Shown piece after piece: positions 17,911 through 31,287 of a DNA stretch of 64,000 nt; the first letter of the stretch is position 1, and every line of letters begins with the position of its first letter. The DNA is from Campylorhamphus procurvoides. Lineage: Eukaryota; Chordata; Aves; Passeriformes; Dendrocolaptidae. Made by a program: the position numbers and the translations under genes. Location of the stretch: the NCBI GenBank assembly GCA_013396655.1, contig WBMV01001245.1, positions 153,013 to 217,012 of the forward strand, in the 5' to 3' direction. The notes under the pieces are model-generated. The model did not search any database. It was not told the origin of the DNA and worked only from the letters and a program-made list of their open reading frames with translations.

Positions 17911-19387
17911 ATGTCCCATTAAAACTCCAGAAACAAAGAAATTCAGAAAACTGGGCAGTCTGCTCCTCCTTCTTACTGTCTCTGTCTGTTAACTGACCTC
18001 TTTAAAAGCAAAATTGTATTTTGAGAAGTTAGAATATTAAAAGGAATGATTCAGTAGATAATCTGGGAGTCTACAAACTTACTTCCATTCTTATTTAGAC
18101 TCCTAAAGTCTAAAATTCTGTTGGGTTTCTCCTATAGTGTATTTGGAATGTTGACTCTTTCATAAGAGTAATCTGAAAGCCCTACAGTTTTGATTTTTAT
18201 GATTAAGTGTAGGTGAAATCGTTGGAAAATGCTCATGGTGAAACTAGGAGAACATACTTACTACTCACTCCTACTGTTCCTTGTAGGCTCAAAATGACTG
18301 ATATCAGTTGGATGTAATTTGCATGCCACGTATAATTAGCGGATAAATATAATGCTTACATCTTTCAGAGGGAATTACCAATACTAGCATTCTGCAAACA
18401 AAATGAAGCTTTTTAGTATCAGTAATTATTTTTGATTATGTTGAGAGTTTTCTAGGGTCAGTCATGCAAAAGTGCAGAGAATAAGTAGGTTTCAGACTAG
18501 GTGAAATTGTACAGTGCAAGTAGGGGCTTGATTAAAATTGTTATGAGTTCTAGTCAAAATACCTGGTCACTTTTTGATGTTTTTCAGTTTTTAGCATTAC
18601 TAGTTTGTGTATGTATAAAACTTCCTTTCTGTTATGATTCCTTGAGAATGCTTTATGCATGATATGCTCACTAAGGAGACTGAGAGTGGGTAGACTGGAA
18701 GTCTGAGTGCAGAACACATGAGCTGTAACAGAAAAGGCTGAACAAGTATGAACTTTGTACTTTTTTTTTATTTTGAAAAAGCATGTTACAGCTTCTCTTT
18801 TATTAGTCAGAACATACAGATTGTTTTTCAGGTCTCATAACCTTTCTACAGAATAAAAAAAAGTGCAGAGAGTGGTTTGCAGTGTTTAACACCCTCCTGT
18901 AAACTGCTGTGTGAAGTAATACGTTAATTTTTGTCTTAAGTCAATTTTTATTGATGGCTCTACTGATTTTTGTCACTTACTTGATAGAGTTATTGCTTCC
19001 TGTGAATACATCTCCTCTCATTGAGGAGGAAGTGCTTTGCAGACTGTTAAAGTACCTCTTTTCGTTTAGGTTGTAATTGGTTGTAATTTAAATTAGCTTT
19101 TCTTGTTCTGGGAAACATTATTTTCCAACAGCTGGTTATTATTTGGCAAAGCAGAAGTTCAGTTATGAAATTGTTACTAATTTGGTGCAGATTTTTCAGA
19201 GAGTGTGTGCAAGAATTGTAGATTATTTAAACTGTATACAGAGTTTGAGAAATTTTGAGACTATCTTTGTTAGAATGATTGTTCCTTGAGGATGTTAAAA
19301 TACGGTACTGTCCATCTGTATTTGAACACGTCTATATTTCTGTAGGTACGTATTTGTAAATAGAAGCAGAAGGAATATTAACACGGT

Positions 19388-19727
19388 TGATGGGGCACGC
19401 TCTCCCCCTCCCTGTCCCCCTCCACATGGCCGGGTGGCAGGGCCAGAGGGTCCTCCCCAGGTCTCAGTAAGGAGGACACACACACTCCAGGAACAGGAAG
19501 CAGAAAGAGATCTTTATTCACCTGGTCAGGTAATTTATACCCTCATGGCTAGGGAAAGGGGAGGGATACAAGGGAAACCAATCAGAACACAGCCTAAAGG
19601 GGGCTTGAATACTAATTAGGAAGGTGAGAGGTGTCTTCTACAGGGCCTGGGGAAGAGGGAGATGGGTTTCTAAGGACCTGGGAGAAGGGAAAGGTGGCTT
19701 TCTAAAAGCCTGGGGAAAAAGGTAACA
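19388..19727 (-). mobile_element. Solo LTR of an endogenous retrovirus (family not recognised)
   Basis: Read on the minus strand, this 340-base block starts TGTTACC and ends CCCCATCA. It contains, in order, a CCAAT-box region (CTGATTGGTTTCCC), a TATA box (GGGTATAAATTACC) and a polyadenylation signal (GGTGAATAAAGATC) about 20 bases later. That order is the layout of a short retroviral LTR. No internal sequence adjoins it. The ends are uncertain: a 6-base direct repeat TAACAC lies at 19379-19384 and 19723-19728, overlapping the right edge. Confidence 0.65.
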
Positions 19728-20446
19728 CAGCATGTTATAATACAGTAAAAAACTCAGGTTTAGTCTACTGCCACAGAATATTCATAGAACAGCTGTAGAC
19801 TGTGGAATCATTTATATGTATACATACACACATATTTGTATTTTCCTTAAGAGAAAGCGTAGTTTAATTGATGGCTTTGTATCATCCTGTAGAACTTTTG
19901 GCAGTTACTGTAGTCAGCCAAGCTATGAATCATTATTCATTCAGGGTCTCTTGACAATGAAAGGAGAAAGAGGTACTGACATAATTCATCTTACTTAAGA
20001 TCTTAAATTGCAATTTGGAGGTTCCTGTTTTTTCCTGTTAACCCTGTGGGTACTTTGTACATGTACCAGGACCATTTTGTGGTGCTTTTGCCTTCCTAAA
20101 CTGGGTAGCCGTGGACAAATTGTGAGAGAGTTAGCCACAGCCATGCCAAAGACCACCCTGAACCTGGGAGCAATGCTGCTCAGGTGCCAGTGTCCAGGAA
20201 TTGTTCCCTGGAATTGTGAATGTCCTAGTGCAGAGACAGTCTCCGCAGCTACAGGGTGTCTGAAGTGCTCCTGCAAACACTACCGGTGTGGGAGCTAAAC
20301 TTAGGTGAGGGGAATTGAGCTGAACTACCAGTACTTGACTGGAGATGAAAGATAATTTGTTTTACTTGTCTTTGGATTTAAGTTTAGAGGGTCTGTTCCT
20401 TCTATGCGTGAAATACAAATTACAGAATTTTATAAGTGAAAAGATG

Positions 20447-20512
20447 TTTTATTCACTGGGCATCAGCTGTGTAGTGGTTTTTTATTCACTGGGCATCAGC
20501 TATGTAGTGATT
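20447..20512. repeat. 33-bp tandem duplication
   Basis: Two nearly identical copies of a unit starting TTTTATTCACTGGGCATCAG lie head to tail. They differ at about two bases, so the duplication is fairly recent. Confidence 0.9.
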
Positions 20513-23500
20513 TGGTTTTTTTTTTTAATTAAGTCTGAAAATGTGTCTGTTTACTTAAAATCTTCCCTCATACTTTAGTTTTTGTCACTTGTTATAGCTG
20601 TGCTTGAAAAATTAAAATATGTGACAGGTCATGTGCTGGCATATTTCTTGCCTTGTAAATTTTACAAAAGTAGAGTCACTAGTTCTACCTTTTTTTCTTA
20701 ATTCTTCTGCGAGTCAGAGATTTTCCTTGAATCTGATGTGTGTATACCACCAGTCTTTGAGATATTTTCCAACATCAACATTTACAACCTTTTGTTGTGT
20801 GTGAGGGACAGTGGGTTTATATATCAGAGAGCAGATGGTGTGTTTTTGTTTCTTGGAAGTATTGTGTTGAGGTGAAGTGTTTCACTGTGAGTTTGTTTCC
20901 CAGTTGGATTGAACTCTGAAACTATCTTCGTTCCTCTTCTGTTGCTGCATATTATTGTCTGAGACAAAGATTGTCGTTTAAAACAGTAGACAGGGTGACA
21001 GTATAACCAACGCTGTTGCCATCCTGCAAAACCCAATCTCTGCTAGCAGGTCTGTACTGGCAGCTAGAGGTTCACATAAATACTTGAATTCAAAAGTCTG
21101 TTTAGTACATTAAAGGACATGTTTCCGACTTGTGTGAAGAGATTTTACATGTAACTTAAGTTAGACAATCTAATAGTGCAGCTTTTAAATGTAAGCAATT
21201 CTATTATTTATATACCTGGTATAATATCACTTAGCAAAACCTAGTAATTTACATTAACGATACAAGCTGTTTTTACAGTGAATTGCAACCTGAGGGCCTT
21301 TTCCACATCATTCAGAGGATTTCCTGTGTTAGTGACATCATGTATTGCAACAAGGATACTGTAAAATACAATCAAATCTTTTTTTTTAAAGTTACAGTTT
21401 TGTGGTTTTGTTTATTGTCCAAATCTACTGTTAAATACATCTATTTGCTTTTACTTGAATAATAAAATCTTTGAATTTAGAAATTATTTTTTCATAATAT
21501 TATTTCCCTTCATAGGGGAAGCTGCAGGGAAAAAATTAAGTGGTTTCCTAATTTAATATCTTTTGTCCAGTTGTTCTTAAATTCTAGTTACTGTTGCTGA
21601 CAAAGATAATATTCCCCTCCACTGTCTTTAACTGTCTTTGTGGTTCATGGAATTTAATTTTGAAACAGTAATTCTGTATCCCTTGCCTGATCCTTATTGA
21701 ATGTGATGTGTATCTGTTGTCCATATCTTCTAAAATTAAAATGTAATGAATTTGAAGGATTATAATTGCCCATCAGCATTTGGTTCAGGAGTTTTCTAAG
21801 GAAGTAGGATATGGCCGTGTGTTTTGTTACCAAGGTCTTGGTTTCTGTATGTATGTCAACTTGTTTGCTAGTTCCCTAAGTGATGTCCTCCACATCTAGT
21901 GGCATATTGTGAAAGTATCCTTAAACTGAAAAGGATGTTTGGTAAAGTAAAGAGTAAAGAGTAATGAGTAAAGACTCAGAATAAAAACTCTCTAGGAGCA
22001 ACATCTTGTTCATCTGGGTTTTATGAAGGGTTAGTTCAGATAGGGAAAACTGAGAGTTGTAGGTTCTCACATTACATTGTGGAAATATTTGGTATTATAG
22101 GAGTGATGATTGTTAAAGATTTGACTTATACTGTAATGCAGTACCACAAGAATAATTGCTTGGGAGGATTCTGTACAGTAATCAAATTTATATTATATAT
22201 AACAATGTATTTTAGTATTTATATATTATTAATTTTTTATTATAGGGTCATCAAATTTATATGAACTTAATTTATTGTGCCTATTGCCTATCTGTATTGT
22301 TTTTTTGTCCTGTTGATTTATTTACATGGAAGTTAATGATGCAGTAATTTTGTAGACAGTTGTCTGCAGGAAGGGCTGGTGCACATACTTGCATAGCTTT
22401 GGTGGTTTGCAAGTCAAATATCTAGTTCAGGGTTGCAGTTCCATCACTGGTTAAGCTGATTTGAGTTGGGGTCAGTGCCCTTTCATTTCCACCACTTTGC
22501 AATGGTTCGGGTTTTTTTGTTTTACTGTGTAAGGGGGAGCCAATCACAGCACCAGTTTGTCACTGGACTGGAGAAGAATCAGAGCTGAGAAATAATCTCT
22601 TTCTGCTTGCTGCTTCGTGTTTTAAAACAAACTGGTATTTGGACAGGCCATAACTTGGTTTAGAACAACTTCTGGTTACTGACTTAGTAGAAAGTTGCAG
22701 AGTCATTTGAAGACATTTGTATTTGCCTTTCAGAAATGTGGTGGAATTCCAATACTTCTGTATTGTGGGTGGAATTGAATGAACAAGGTTTCAAAAAAAA
22801 TTGCTTATTTTAGTAGCTGATTTCTTTTGTGATATTCAAAAGTGAGAAAGGAATTCCAAACAATGCTGGATAAAAATTTAAAAGTGTTGTTGAAATACAG
22901 AATGAAAGAAGTTGATCTAAAGTTAGAATAATAAATATTAAATTGTTATAATTAATTTACAGAATATTGTTGTAATAAAACCTAAGGAAGTGTTATGCAA
23001 ATTACTGGTATAAGGAGTTACTCTGAGTATTTTGTAAGTATGAAAAATCTGTCACCTGGCTCTCTTTCGGTCTAATTTATTGATTTTTAATACAGTCTAA
23101 CTGATTGTGAGGTTGTCAAAGTTATTTGGTTTTGGTCATCATATTCTGTTACTAAATTAAGGTTGAGAGAGAAGAATCTTAACTATTGAGCAAAACTGGA
23201 AAAAACTTAAAAGGTGAGTATATTTCTCAGTCTAAAGAAAATCCATTGGCGTTGTTGGTTTGTAGATGGTAGCTTTCCTTAAATCCAGGAAAAGGAATTG
23301 CAGAGACATAAGGCTTTTTAAAGTCGGACTTAATTGTGTTTATCTTATCAGTGTGATCAACCTACTGTTTAAAGAGAAAAGGTAGTAAAGAATATATGTT
23401 AAAGGGCGTATTTTTTTAAGTGAGTGAGGGATTCTTTCACCAGAATGCAACACTGAAGCTGTCAAGCTTTGCTTCCTTTTTGGTTTTTCCTCCAGAAGAA

Positions 23501-25817
23501 CACACCTTTCAGTTCACAGATGTTTTACAGCTATGTGCATTATCACAGCAAACTTGTGTCTGTTACCTTGTTTGCTTTTCTGAAAGTGTGTTGTATATCG
23601 GTATTCCTTCCAGAATTCGAAACATTCTTCGTAGATGTTTCCTGCTAGGTGTAGAGTATAGGATTTGAGTCACAAAATAAGAGTAAGAGGAAGGATTCAG
23701 AAGCATGGGATACTGTGGACAAATGAGTGAAGTATTCCTATCTAGTAGTTAATGTAGCTAGAAATATCATCTGTTGAATCTTTAATGTTTTATTTTGCTT
23801 CTCATGCTGTGATATGGGAAGAAAAATGAAGTGAATAGTTCAGACAGTTCTTGCTGTTACTCCCTTTCGGGGGGCATTGCTACAAGTGTCCAGAATAATA
23901 CTGCTAACAAAAACCATCAGTCTGAATGTATTGGTTCCTGCAGGGTTGCATATCAGCAGAAACAACAGCACTGTAAGTGAATAACTATTTCTGTCATGGC
24001 AATTGGAGCACAAACTTGACCCTCCTGATCCTGCACAGAACATTTTTGTCTAGTGATGCTGAATCTCAGCACTGGTTGTTGCTGCAGTGCTGGTACTGAG
24101 TTCCCACTCTTTTTGCCACTTTTGTGTGGGTGAGTTGCATTATTGTCTGGAGGTTAAGAAGTATGATAAGTTTCTTTAGTTCCTTAGATGGTGATATCCA
24201 GTTTCTGTTGAGTCATATGTATGTTACGTCCTTGTAGACAGATTGTTCTGTTTATTGCACATCTATATTTCATTTATTTCTGGAAACTTCATGGCTTTTG
24301 CTGGCTGCTGTTTGCATTAATACTTTATTGACATATAATACTTGACATCAATACTTTTTAATAGTTTTAGCTGTGTGGGATCTTTATAGCATATCTGCCT
24401 ACTTATTGGAAATACCAAGAAAAAAATAAAATTGCCTTTTAAGTATCAAAATACCATTGAGAAGTCCATTTCCCCTATCTTTGTATCTTTCTCTCTGTCT
24501 GTAACATTATTATTCTGTCATTATTATTCTGTGATGTTGACATCAGTAAACATTGTAAAGAGGCCAGAGGTAACAGAGGGAAAGAAAATAGAGGGAAATT
24601 GCATTATTTGATACAGATAACAAGAGCATGTCAACTAGATGGAATGGAGCTGATTAGAATAGAACGTGAGCAGACTATTGCTTTTTGTGTATCATCTCTC
24701 CCCAAATGTTTTGTCATGTTAATACCCTATCCTTGAGCATCGTATTTTGACACTAAGTAATTTTGAGAAAGATAGAGGAATGCTGATATTTAAATTACAG
24801 ATTTTTTTTTTATTACTGTTGACAGCTGTTGATTTGGTGCCGTAATTTCTATGTCTGATTTCTGAGAACCACTAGAATCATGATGTAAGGGAGACAGAGC
24901 TGTCAGCTGTCTGTAGACAAATAATTAAAAGGTTGAAAGGAATAAATGCCTACTCAGCTAAGAACAGAACAGATAATATCCATCATTCTAGCTCTATTAC
25001 TATGTGTTTTAAGAATGTCTGAACAAATAATTCTCAAGACCAGAATATTGCTTCAAATTATTTTTCTTCTAAATTTTCCTTCCTGTTCTTTCAGAGGAAC
25101 TGCTATTGAAACTATTTTGAGGAACTAAAGCTTTGTATTTGAAACTTCATTTCAGCAATAAAAATGCATTACTTCTCTGTGAATATTTAAAATATTATTG
25201 CTATTGCAATATCTGATACTTGATTTATATTAGTTTGCAGTTTCTATTTAGGATACTAAAATAGTGAATTCATTTTACTGAAACAATTCTCTTCTTACTG
25301 CTTAAATAATGAAATGGCATGTTGAGGTGTAATAAAACTTGCATTCGTCTTCTTAATGTGAATTTCCATGTTGCTCCTGTTTGTCAGTGTTTATTTTGTC
25401 TTCCTAAAGAGCTCTTACTTGTAAAATGACAATCAATACCCGATTTTAATTATATTATGCTAATTTACAAGCCTGGTATTGAACAAAGTACCCCACATGT
25501 TTATAGATGGTTGGAAAGCAACTTCTAGACCCTGTAGACAGATTGTTATGTGTCATCTCTTTTACCAGTTGTTGTCTAATCCGATATTAATGTTGAACAT
25601 AGAAACATTTGAAACTGGATTTTTTAAAATTATATAAATGTAATTTGTATTTATTCTTTTGAATGTTCTCAAATGAACACCAGTTACACAACATACTAGA
25701 TGTTCTTTTGTGTGAACATATTTGTCAGTGGTCTGTAATGTCTTGACAATTTCGGTTCTGAGGCACTCTAGTATGACACAGTTATTAGTTTTGTGTCAAC
25801 ACGTCTGTTTTTTAAAT

Positions 25818-25897
25818 AGTTCTAAATTCTAAAATAAATTGTTCTTCTATATATTTAAGTTCTAAATTCTGAAATAAATTGTTCTACTCTACATTTA
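25818..25897. repeat. 40-bp tandem duplication
   Basis: Two copies beginning AGTTCTAAATTCT lie head to tail with a 40-base period and a few substitutions. Confidence 0.88.
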
Positions 25898-28800
25898 AGA
25901 AAAACAGGTATGTTTTTTTTCCTGAATAAAAAGTTTTTTTAATAGGAAAAATGCGTGCTTTGAACTTGCTTGTTAACAAACTATATAATTCTCTTCAGTC
26001 AGAGCTGAAGTAATGATGTCACGTTGGAAAGATAAACTGAAGCATTGGCACATACATACGTGCTTTCCAAAGCCTCCTTTGAGCAGAAAGCCCTGAAATT
26101 GCACAGGCTGATGGCCCGGTGTGCAGGGCACAGGGAAAAAAGGGGTCTTCAGTTAGCTCCAGAGATTGGATTAGCACCTGGATGTGTTGCCTTTGTGTTG
26201 TAAATTTTCTTGTGTCCTTACAGATAAGTGTATTATCTGAGTGGGGTGGACCACGAATCAGTGATTGACTGGATTGTAAGGAATGGGAAATAATCAGTCA
26301 AAGGCAGTGGCAGCAGAGCTCTCAGCTCACAATTAAATATGTGTTTGCAAAAGACATGGTATGGCAGACTGTCAGGTCTGTGGCTGTGCTTACTCTCTAT
26401 TTCTTCTGTAATTTGTTGCTGAAATTATTTACTGCAGTATATTCCATTCCTGGGTCTCAAAAAGATAGCTGTGATGTAGTAGTAAGTGTTATTTTTTGAG
26501 ACTACTTTTGCATATTTTATGTGAGGCAATTGAGTGTTACTCCTGTGTGAGAGAGGATGTCTGTCAGAGATGGTATCAGAATCCTGGTTTTGTGGCTTTT
26601 GCCTTTGGGTATTTGATTTTTGGTGTGAACATCTTTATCTTTCTCCAGTATTGCATTTCATACTTTGACAAAAGTAGTTTCAAAACTGCATTTGCCTAAT
26701 AGGTGTAATGATAAAAAGTACCCATTCTTACATGTGTGGATGGACTAAAAATTAGGAAACTGGTGAATGGAGTTTATGTTAAAAACTTCTTGTATTTCAG
26801 TGTGATGATAGGAGGGAATTGCTTTTGGCCCATGATAAAATGATACTTCCCATGTCTTCTGAAAGTTCATAAGAGAGATATGTCTCTTTGAAATATTTAT
26901 GTAGCCATTTAATTCTGTGATATTAGCTGATTGACATGTAAGAGAACTTTGTGTTTGCTGCATAGGTAAAGATTGAGCTGCACAAACCAGACTTATTTTC
27001 ACTATATACATTATTAGTGCCCAGGTGTCAGTGACTTGGTTGTGAATGGTCTAATATGTGCAAGAATAGGAACTCTGAATACCTGTGCTCTGGAAATGAT
27101 GTACATTAGCTATGTGCATGCTGTTTTGCTCTGTTGTCAGTTCAGGATAGCTTACTCAAAGGGCTGTTCCAGCAAGTTTGTGTCTATCTCTGCTGTGCAA
27201 TAAGACCATATATATGATCAGGTGCTATTGAAGAATTGCCATGTATATCTCTATTGGTGCAGGTTAGTGTTGTCACACCTAAATGAGCCTGTTAAATTAA
27301 AACATTTTTTTGAAAGTTTTAGGACATAGTAAAGGAGTTGTTTTCTCCATGCATAGTCAGAAGTGCCTTAACGACACTTTACCACAAAATAGCTCTGCTT
27401 TACAGCTGCAGTAGTGATGGTTCATCAATAGCATCAGAATTGTCTGACAAGAAGATGGAAAGTTGCTGAGACTTCAAAAGAACATTTTAAACACGTGAAG
27501 CACAACCGTAAGATGTGCCAGTCTTACTGTGGTTACCAGTGAGGTTAAATGTGCTGTATGGCACTAACTATGGACAAGAATTTTCTGTGCATGTTTAAGC
27601 AAACAACTTCCTTTTGCCTGTTTCTGCACTGTTCTTTAGATGTTCTTACAAAGTGCTGTACACCTCCCTTCCCACCCACAGCAGCAGTATTTTTCTTTAA
27701 AAGCCTAGTTGGCTTAGAGAAGTCTGAAGTTGTTAAACATAAAAAAGCCATGTTGTGTTCATTCTCCTTTATTCTTTATAGTTTCCTCATTCACCTGTTC
27801 TCTGAATTTTTTTGCTCCCACAGACTAGCCCTGCATCATCTCCCAGCTTAAAAAGGGAAGTTTATTTCTATAATCAACTTCTGCTTGGTTTTAATTTCTC
27901 TTTATAACTCTCTTAATTTCTCTGTGTAATTACTGACTAGTGTTTTTTGTCTCCAGCTTTCAACAAAGTCTGTATTTGACTCTACATGAGGTTAAAATTG
28001 TTCTAATTGGTGTTGCTTGTGGCCACAGGTCTTCTATGTTCATCCTCTATGATATGAGTGTTTGACAATTAGGCATATTCTTTTTAAAATTTACCTTCCA
28101 CTTCTTAGCTCTGTCTAACTGTTCTCATTCTCCCGCAACATCTCCTTTTAGGAGTATCGGACCATGTCTCCAAAAAATCCCAGGAGTTATCTCATGCCTT
28201 CTCCTGGCACTGTACTCCTGTATTCTGCCTCTCTCCTGCAGACATGTCTCATTTTGTCTGAATGTGAAGCTGTCTCCTCTTTTTCAGTACATCTGCAGAT
28301 ATTTTCACTGTCACTCAGATCATGTCCTGTCTCTGTGTTCCTGAAGCATCAGCTGTGGCAAGCCTGTGAGAGTAAAACTATAAGACTCTATATCCTGTGT
28401 GAGCTGCAGTGATGCGTTCTAGCATTATGTATATATGATTCAGAAATCGATCTCTGTGTAACTTGAGTGTTGGGGTTTTTACCCAGAAGCCTCAAATGAA
28501 ATATTTTTTCTTTGGAAATAGAAATTTTTTTAAATTATTTTGTCAGGAGTGTGAGAGATCCTGTTTTCCCAGAAGTGGTGTTGAAAAAGTGAAGTGTAAG
28601 CAAGAGATGTTTGTTTCAAAAGTTTAGCAAGCTGTAGAAAAACGTGCCAAGTTTCTATAGCTCCCAGATGGTCAGTAGCACGTCTGAAGAGAGCAGCTTC
28701 AGTACTTTAGAGGAGCTGTGGGATTTCATATGCTGTTAAATAAAAATTATCAAGATCCATCAAGTCTTCTGTGCTGAAGCCATTCCAGGTGTATCCATTT

Positions 28801-29319
28801 GTCAATAATTTATTCATTTTTATGGCTTTGCAATGAAAAATAAAATACTAATTCTGATTATAGCTAATTTTTTTGGTAGTGACATATACTACTGTACTCA
28901 AATCACTGTGGTAGATAAAACTAAGTATATGGTATCTGTGTATTCAAATAGTAATTCAATATTTCAAAATATAATAGTTTTTCCTTAAAAATGCTTTATG
29001 CTACTGTTTACGTTCTTTATTACAATGTATGTACAGATAAGAGTTTAATTTTCTGGAAATACTAATTCAATAATCTATAAAATCAGGATGTGTCCATTAC
29101 TGATATTCTGTGACTTCTTTACTATTACATTAGATAAGTTTTTTCTAGTAATCACAGAGATCTAAAAATTAATGGGTCAATTAATTCTAAGATTTTATTT
29201 GGCTTAAAATTGATTTTCATTTAGTCAAGAGAAAATCTTATCTTAATCATGTATCACTGATGTTGCTGATACCTTAGTGTCATATAATCCTAATGAACAC
29301 TAGGAGATTTTCTACTTTA

Positions 29320-29880
29320 GCCCCTGCTCAAAGCAAGGTCACCTACAGTTGCTCAGGGCATTGTTGAGTTGCATTTTGGATATCTCCAATGATGGAGATA
29401 TGTTTAAACAGAATTTTCTGTCCTTCAATTCCTGCCAGTTCCTTCTTGTCCTGTCACTTGGAATGGCTGAGAAGAGTCTAATTCCATCTTAACTACCTGC
29501 CCCACTTCCAAATGGGTAATTTTGCACCTTGATAAAATTCCTGTTGAGCCTTCCCTTCTCCAGATTGCATAGTCCTATTTCTCTTAGCCTGTCCTTATAT
29601 GACAGATGCTCCAAGCCCTGAACTGTCTTTGTGGCTCATTGCTGGACTCCAGTATGTCCATGTCCCTGCCATGCTGGGCAGCCCAGAACTGGACCCAGCA
29701 CTCCAGGTGTGGTCTCAAAGCTAAGGGTGTTTACCTGTCTGTCTGCTGGTGATGTTAAGGCAGCCCAGGATGCTGTTGGGCTGTCTTAACATCACCAGCA
29801 GACAGAGAGGCTCACGCATTGTTGGCTCAGATGCAGCTTTTTGTCCCCCAAGTCTTTCAATTGCAAAGCTGCTGTACAGG
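29320..29880 (-). mobile_element. CR1 LINE fragment (diverged)
   Basis: Plus-strand landmarks of an antisense CR1 are present: AAGGTCACCTACAGTTGCTC, CCTTCTTGTCCTGTCACTTG, GAGCCTTCCCTTCTCCAG, GGGCAGCCCAGAACTGGACC and CACTCCAGGTGTGGTCTCA. It carries an internal inverted duplication at 29734-29810. It has no intact frame. Confidence 0.85.
29734..29810. repeat. Near-perfect inverted repeat (34-base arms, 9-base loop)
   Basis: Left arm 29734-29767 pairs with right arm 29777-29810. All positions are Watson-Crick except one G-T pair (29760/29784) and one G-G mismatch (29737/29807). The left arm looks like CR1 sequence (CTGCTGGTGATG...GCAGCCCAGGATG). The right arm is its reverse copy and replaces what CR1 should have next. 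Confidence 0.93.
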
Positions 29881-30119
29881 TCAGTAGGCGCCCAGCCCAC
29901 TGGTTAAATAAGCCACCTCATTCTTGGGATTAATCTCCACTTGAGTAAACACCAGAGATTTCTGAAGAAGTTTTATACCATCACCAGTGGATGCATCTGT
30001 GGTTTTTTGAGTCTCATTCTTGTTTTTCAGATGTTATTTTTGAGACGAGTTATTTTTGTTTTGGAAGTGCTAGGTTTTATAGCCCTGTTTTCTGAAGAGA
30101 CATAAGACTCATATTATTG

Positions 30120-31287
30120 CTTGTCAAATCTGAATTCCTTTTATGACAAGGTAACCTGCCTAGTTGATCAAGGGAATCCAGTGGATGTAAACTTTTTGGG
30201 TTTCAGGAAAGCCTTTGATACTGTCTCTCACAGGTTCCATCTGGACAAAATGTCCAGCACACAGCTGGATAAAAACATCACGTGGTGGGTGACCAACTGG
30301 CTCATGGGTTAGTAGGGGGGCATCAGACTGGTGACCTGTCACTAATGCGGCTCCTTCTTAGGCCCTGTGCTCTTCAGCATCTTCATAAATGACTTGGATG
30401 CAGGGCTGGAGGGAATATGTTTGCAGATGGTGCAAAACTGGGAGGAGCTGTTCACTCCTGCGAAGGCAGGGAGGCCCTGCAGGGAGACTTCGACAAACTG
30501 GAGGATGGTGTAAATGAAAGGGTGGATTGTACACCTGGTTTGGGGCAACCCTGGACATACATACAGACTGGGGAATGAGATGCTGGAGAGCAGTGCCATG
30601 GAAAGGGCCCTGGGGTCCTGGTCAGTGGCAAGTTGAAGATGAGTCAGCAGTGCCCTGGCAGCCAGGAGGGCCAACCCTGTTCTGGGGGGCATCAGGGAAA
30701 GCATCGCCAGCTGGGAGAAGGAGGGGATTGTCCTGCTCTGCTTTGCACTGGAGCGGCCTCAGCTTGGGTATTACCTGCAGTTTTGGTCAACACAATATAA
30801 GGAAGACATTAAGCTATTAGAGACCACCCAAAGGATGGCGCAGTAAAGATCGTGAAAGGTCTGGAGGGAAAGCCAAATAAGTAGGGTCTGGAGGCACTTG
30901 ATGTGTTTAAACTGGAGAAGAGGAGACTGAGAGGAGACCTCATTGCAGTTACAACTTCCTTGTGAAGGGAAGAGGAGGGGCAGGCACTGATCTCTGCTCT
31001 GTGGTGACCAGTGAAAGGACATGAGGGAATGGCCTGAAGTTGTGTCAGGGAAGGTTTATGTTGGATATCAGGAAAAGGTTCTTCCTCCCAGAGGGTGGTT
31101 GGGCACTGAACATGGTCCCCAGGAAAAGGTTACAGCACCAAGGCTGCCAGAGTTCAAGAAACATTTGGATGATGCTCTCAGGCACATGGTGTGACTCTTG
31201 GGGATGGTCCTGTGCAGGGCTAGGAGGTCGACTTGATGATCTTGTGGGTGGCTTCCAACTTGGCATATTCTGTGGTTCTGTGATGCT
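30120..31287 (+). mobile_element. CR1 LINE, RT palm to 3' end
   Basis: The sequence begins in the reverse transcriptase palm (VDVNFLGFRKAFDTVSHRFH) and continues through GPVLFSIFINDLDAG-like coding (30361-30405, frame broken) and AGGAGACTGAGAGGAGACCT. It ends at the CR1 terminus ACTTGATGATCTTGTGGGTG ... TTCTGTGGTTCTGTGATG. It has several stops and frame shifts and is inactive. It lies about 240 bases from an oppositely oriented CR1. Confidence 0.92.

Noticed and set aside
19379..19728. TAACAC direct repeat as target duplication of the unassigned LTR
   Set aside because: Accepting it would give an element without TG...CA ends. The TG...CA boundaries leave no matching flank, so the duplication is not claimed.
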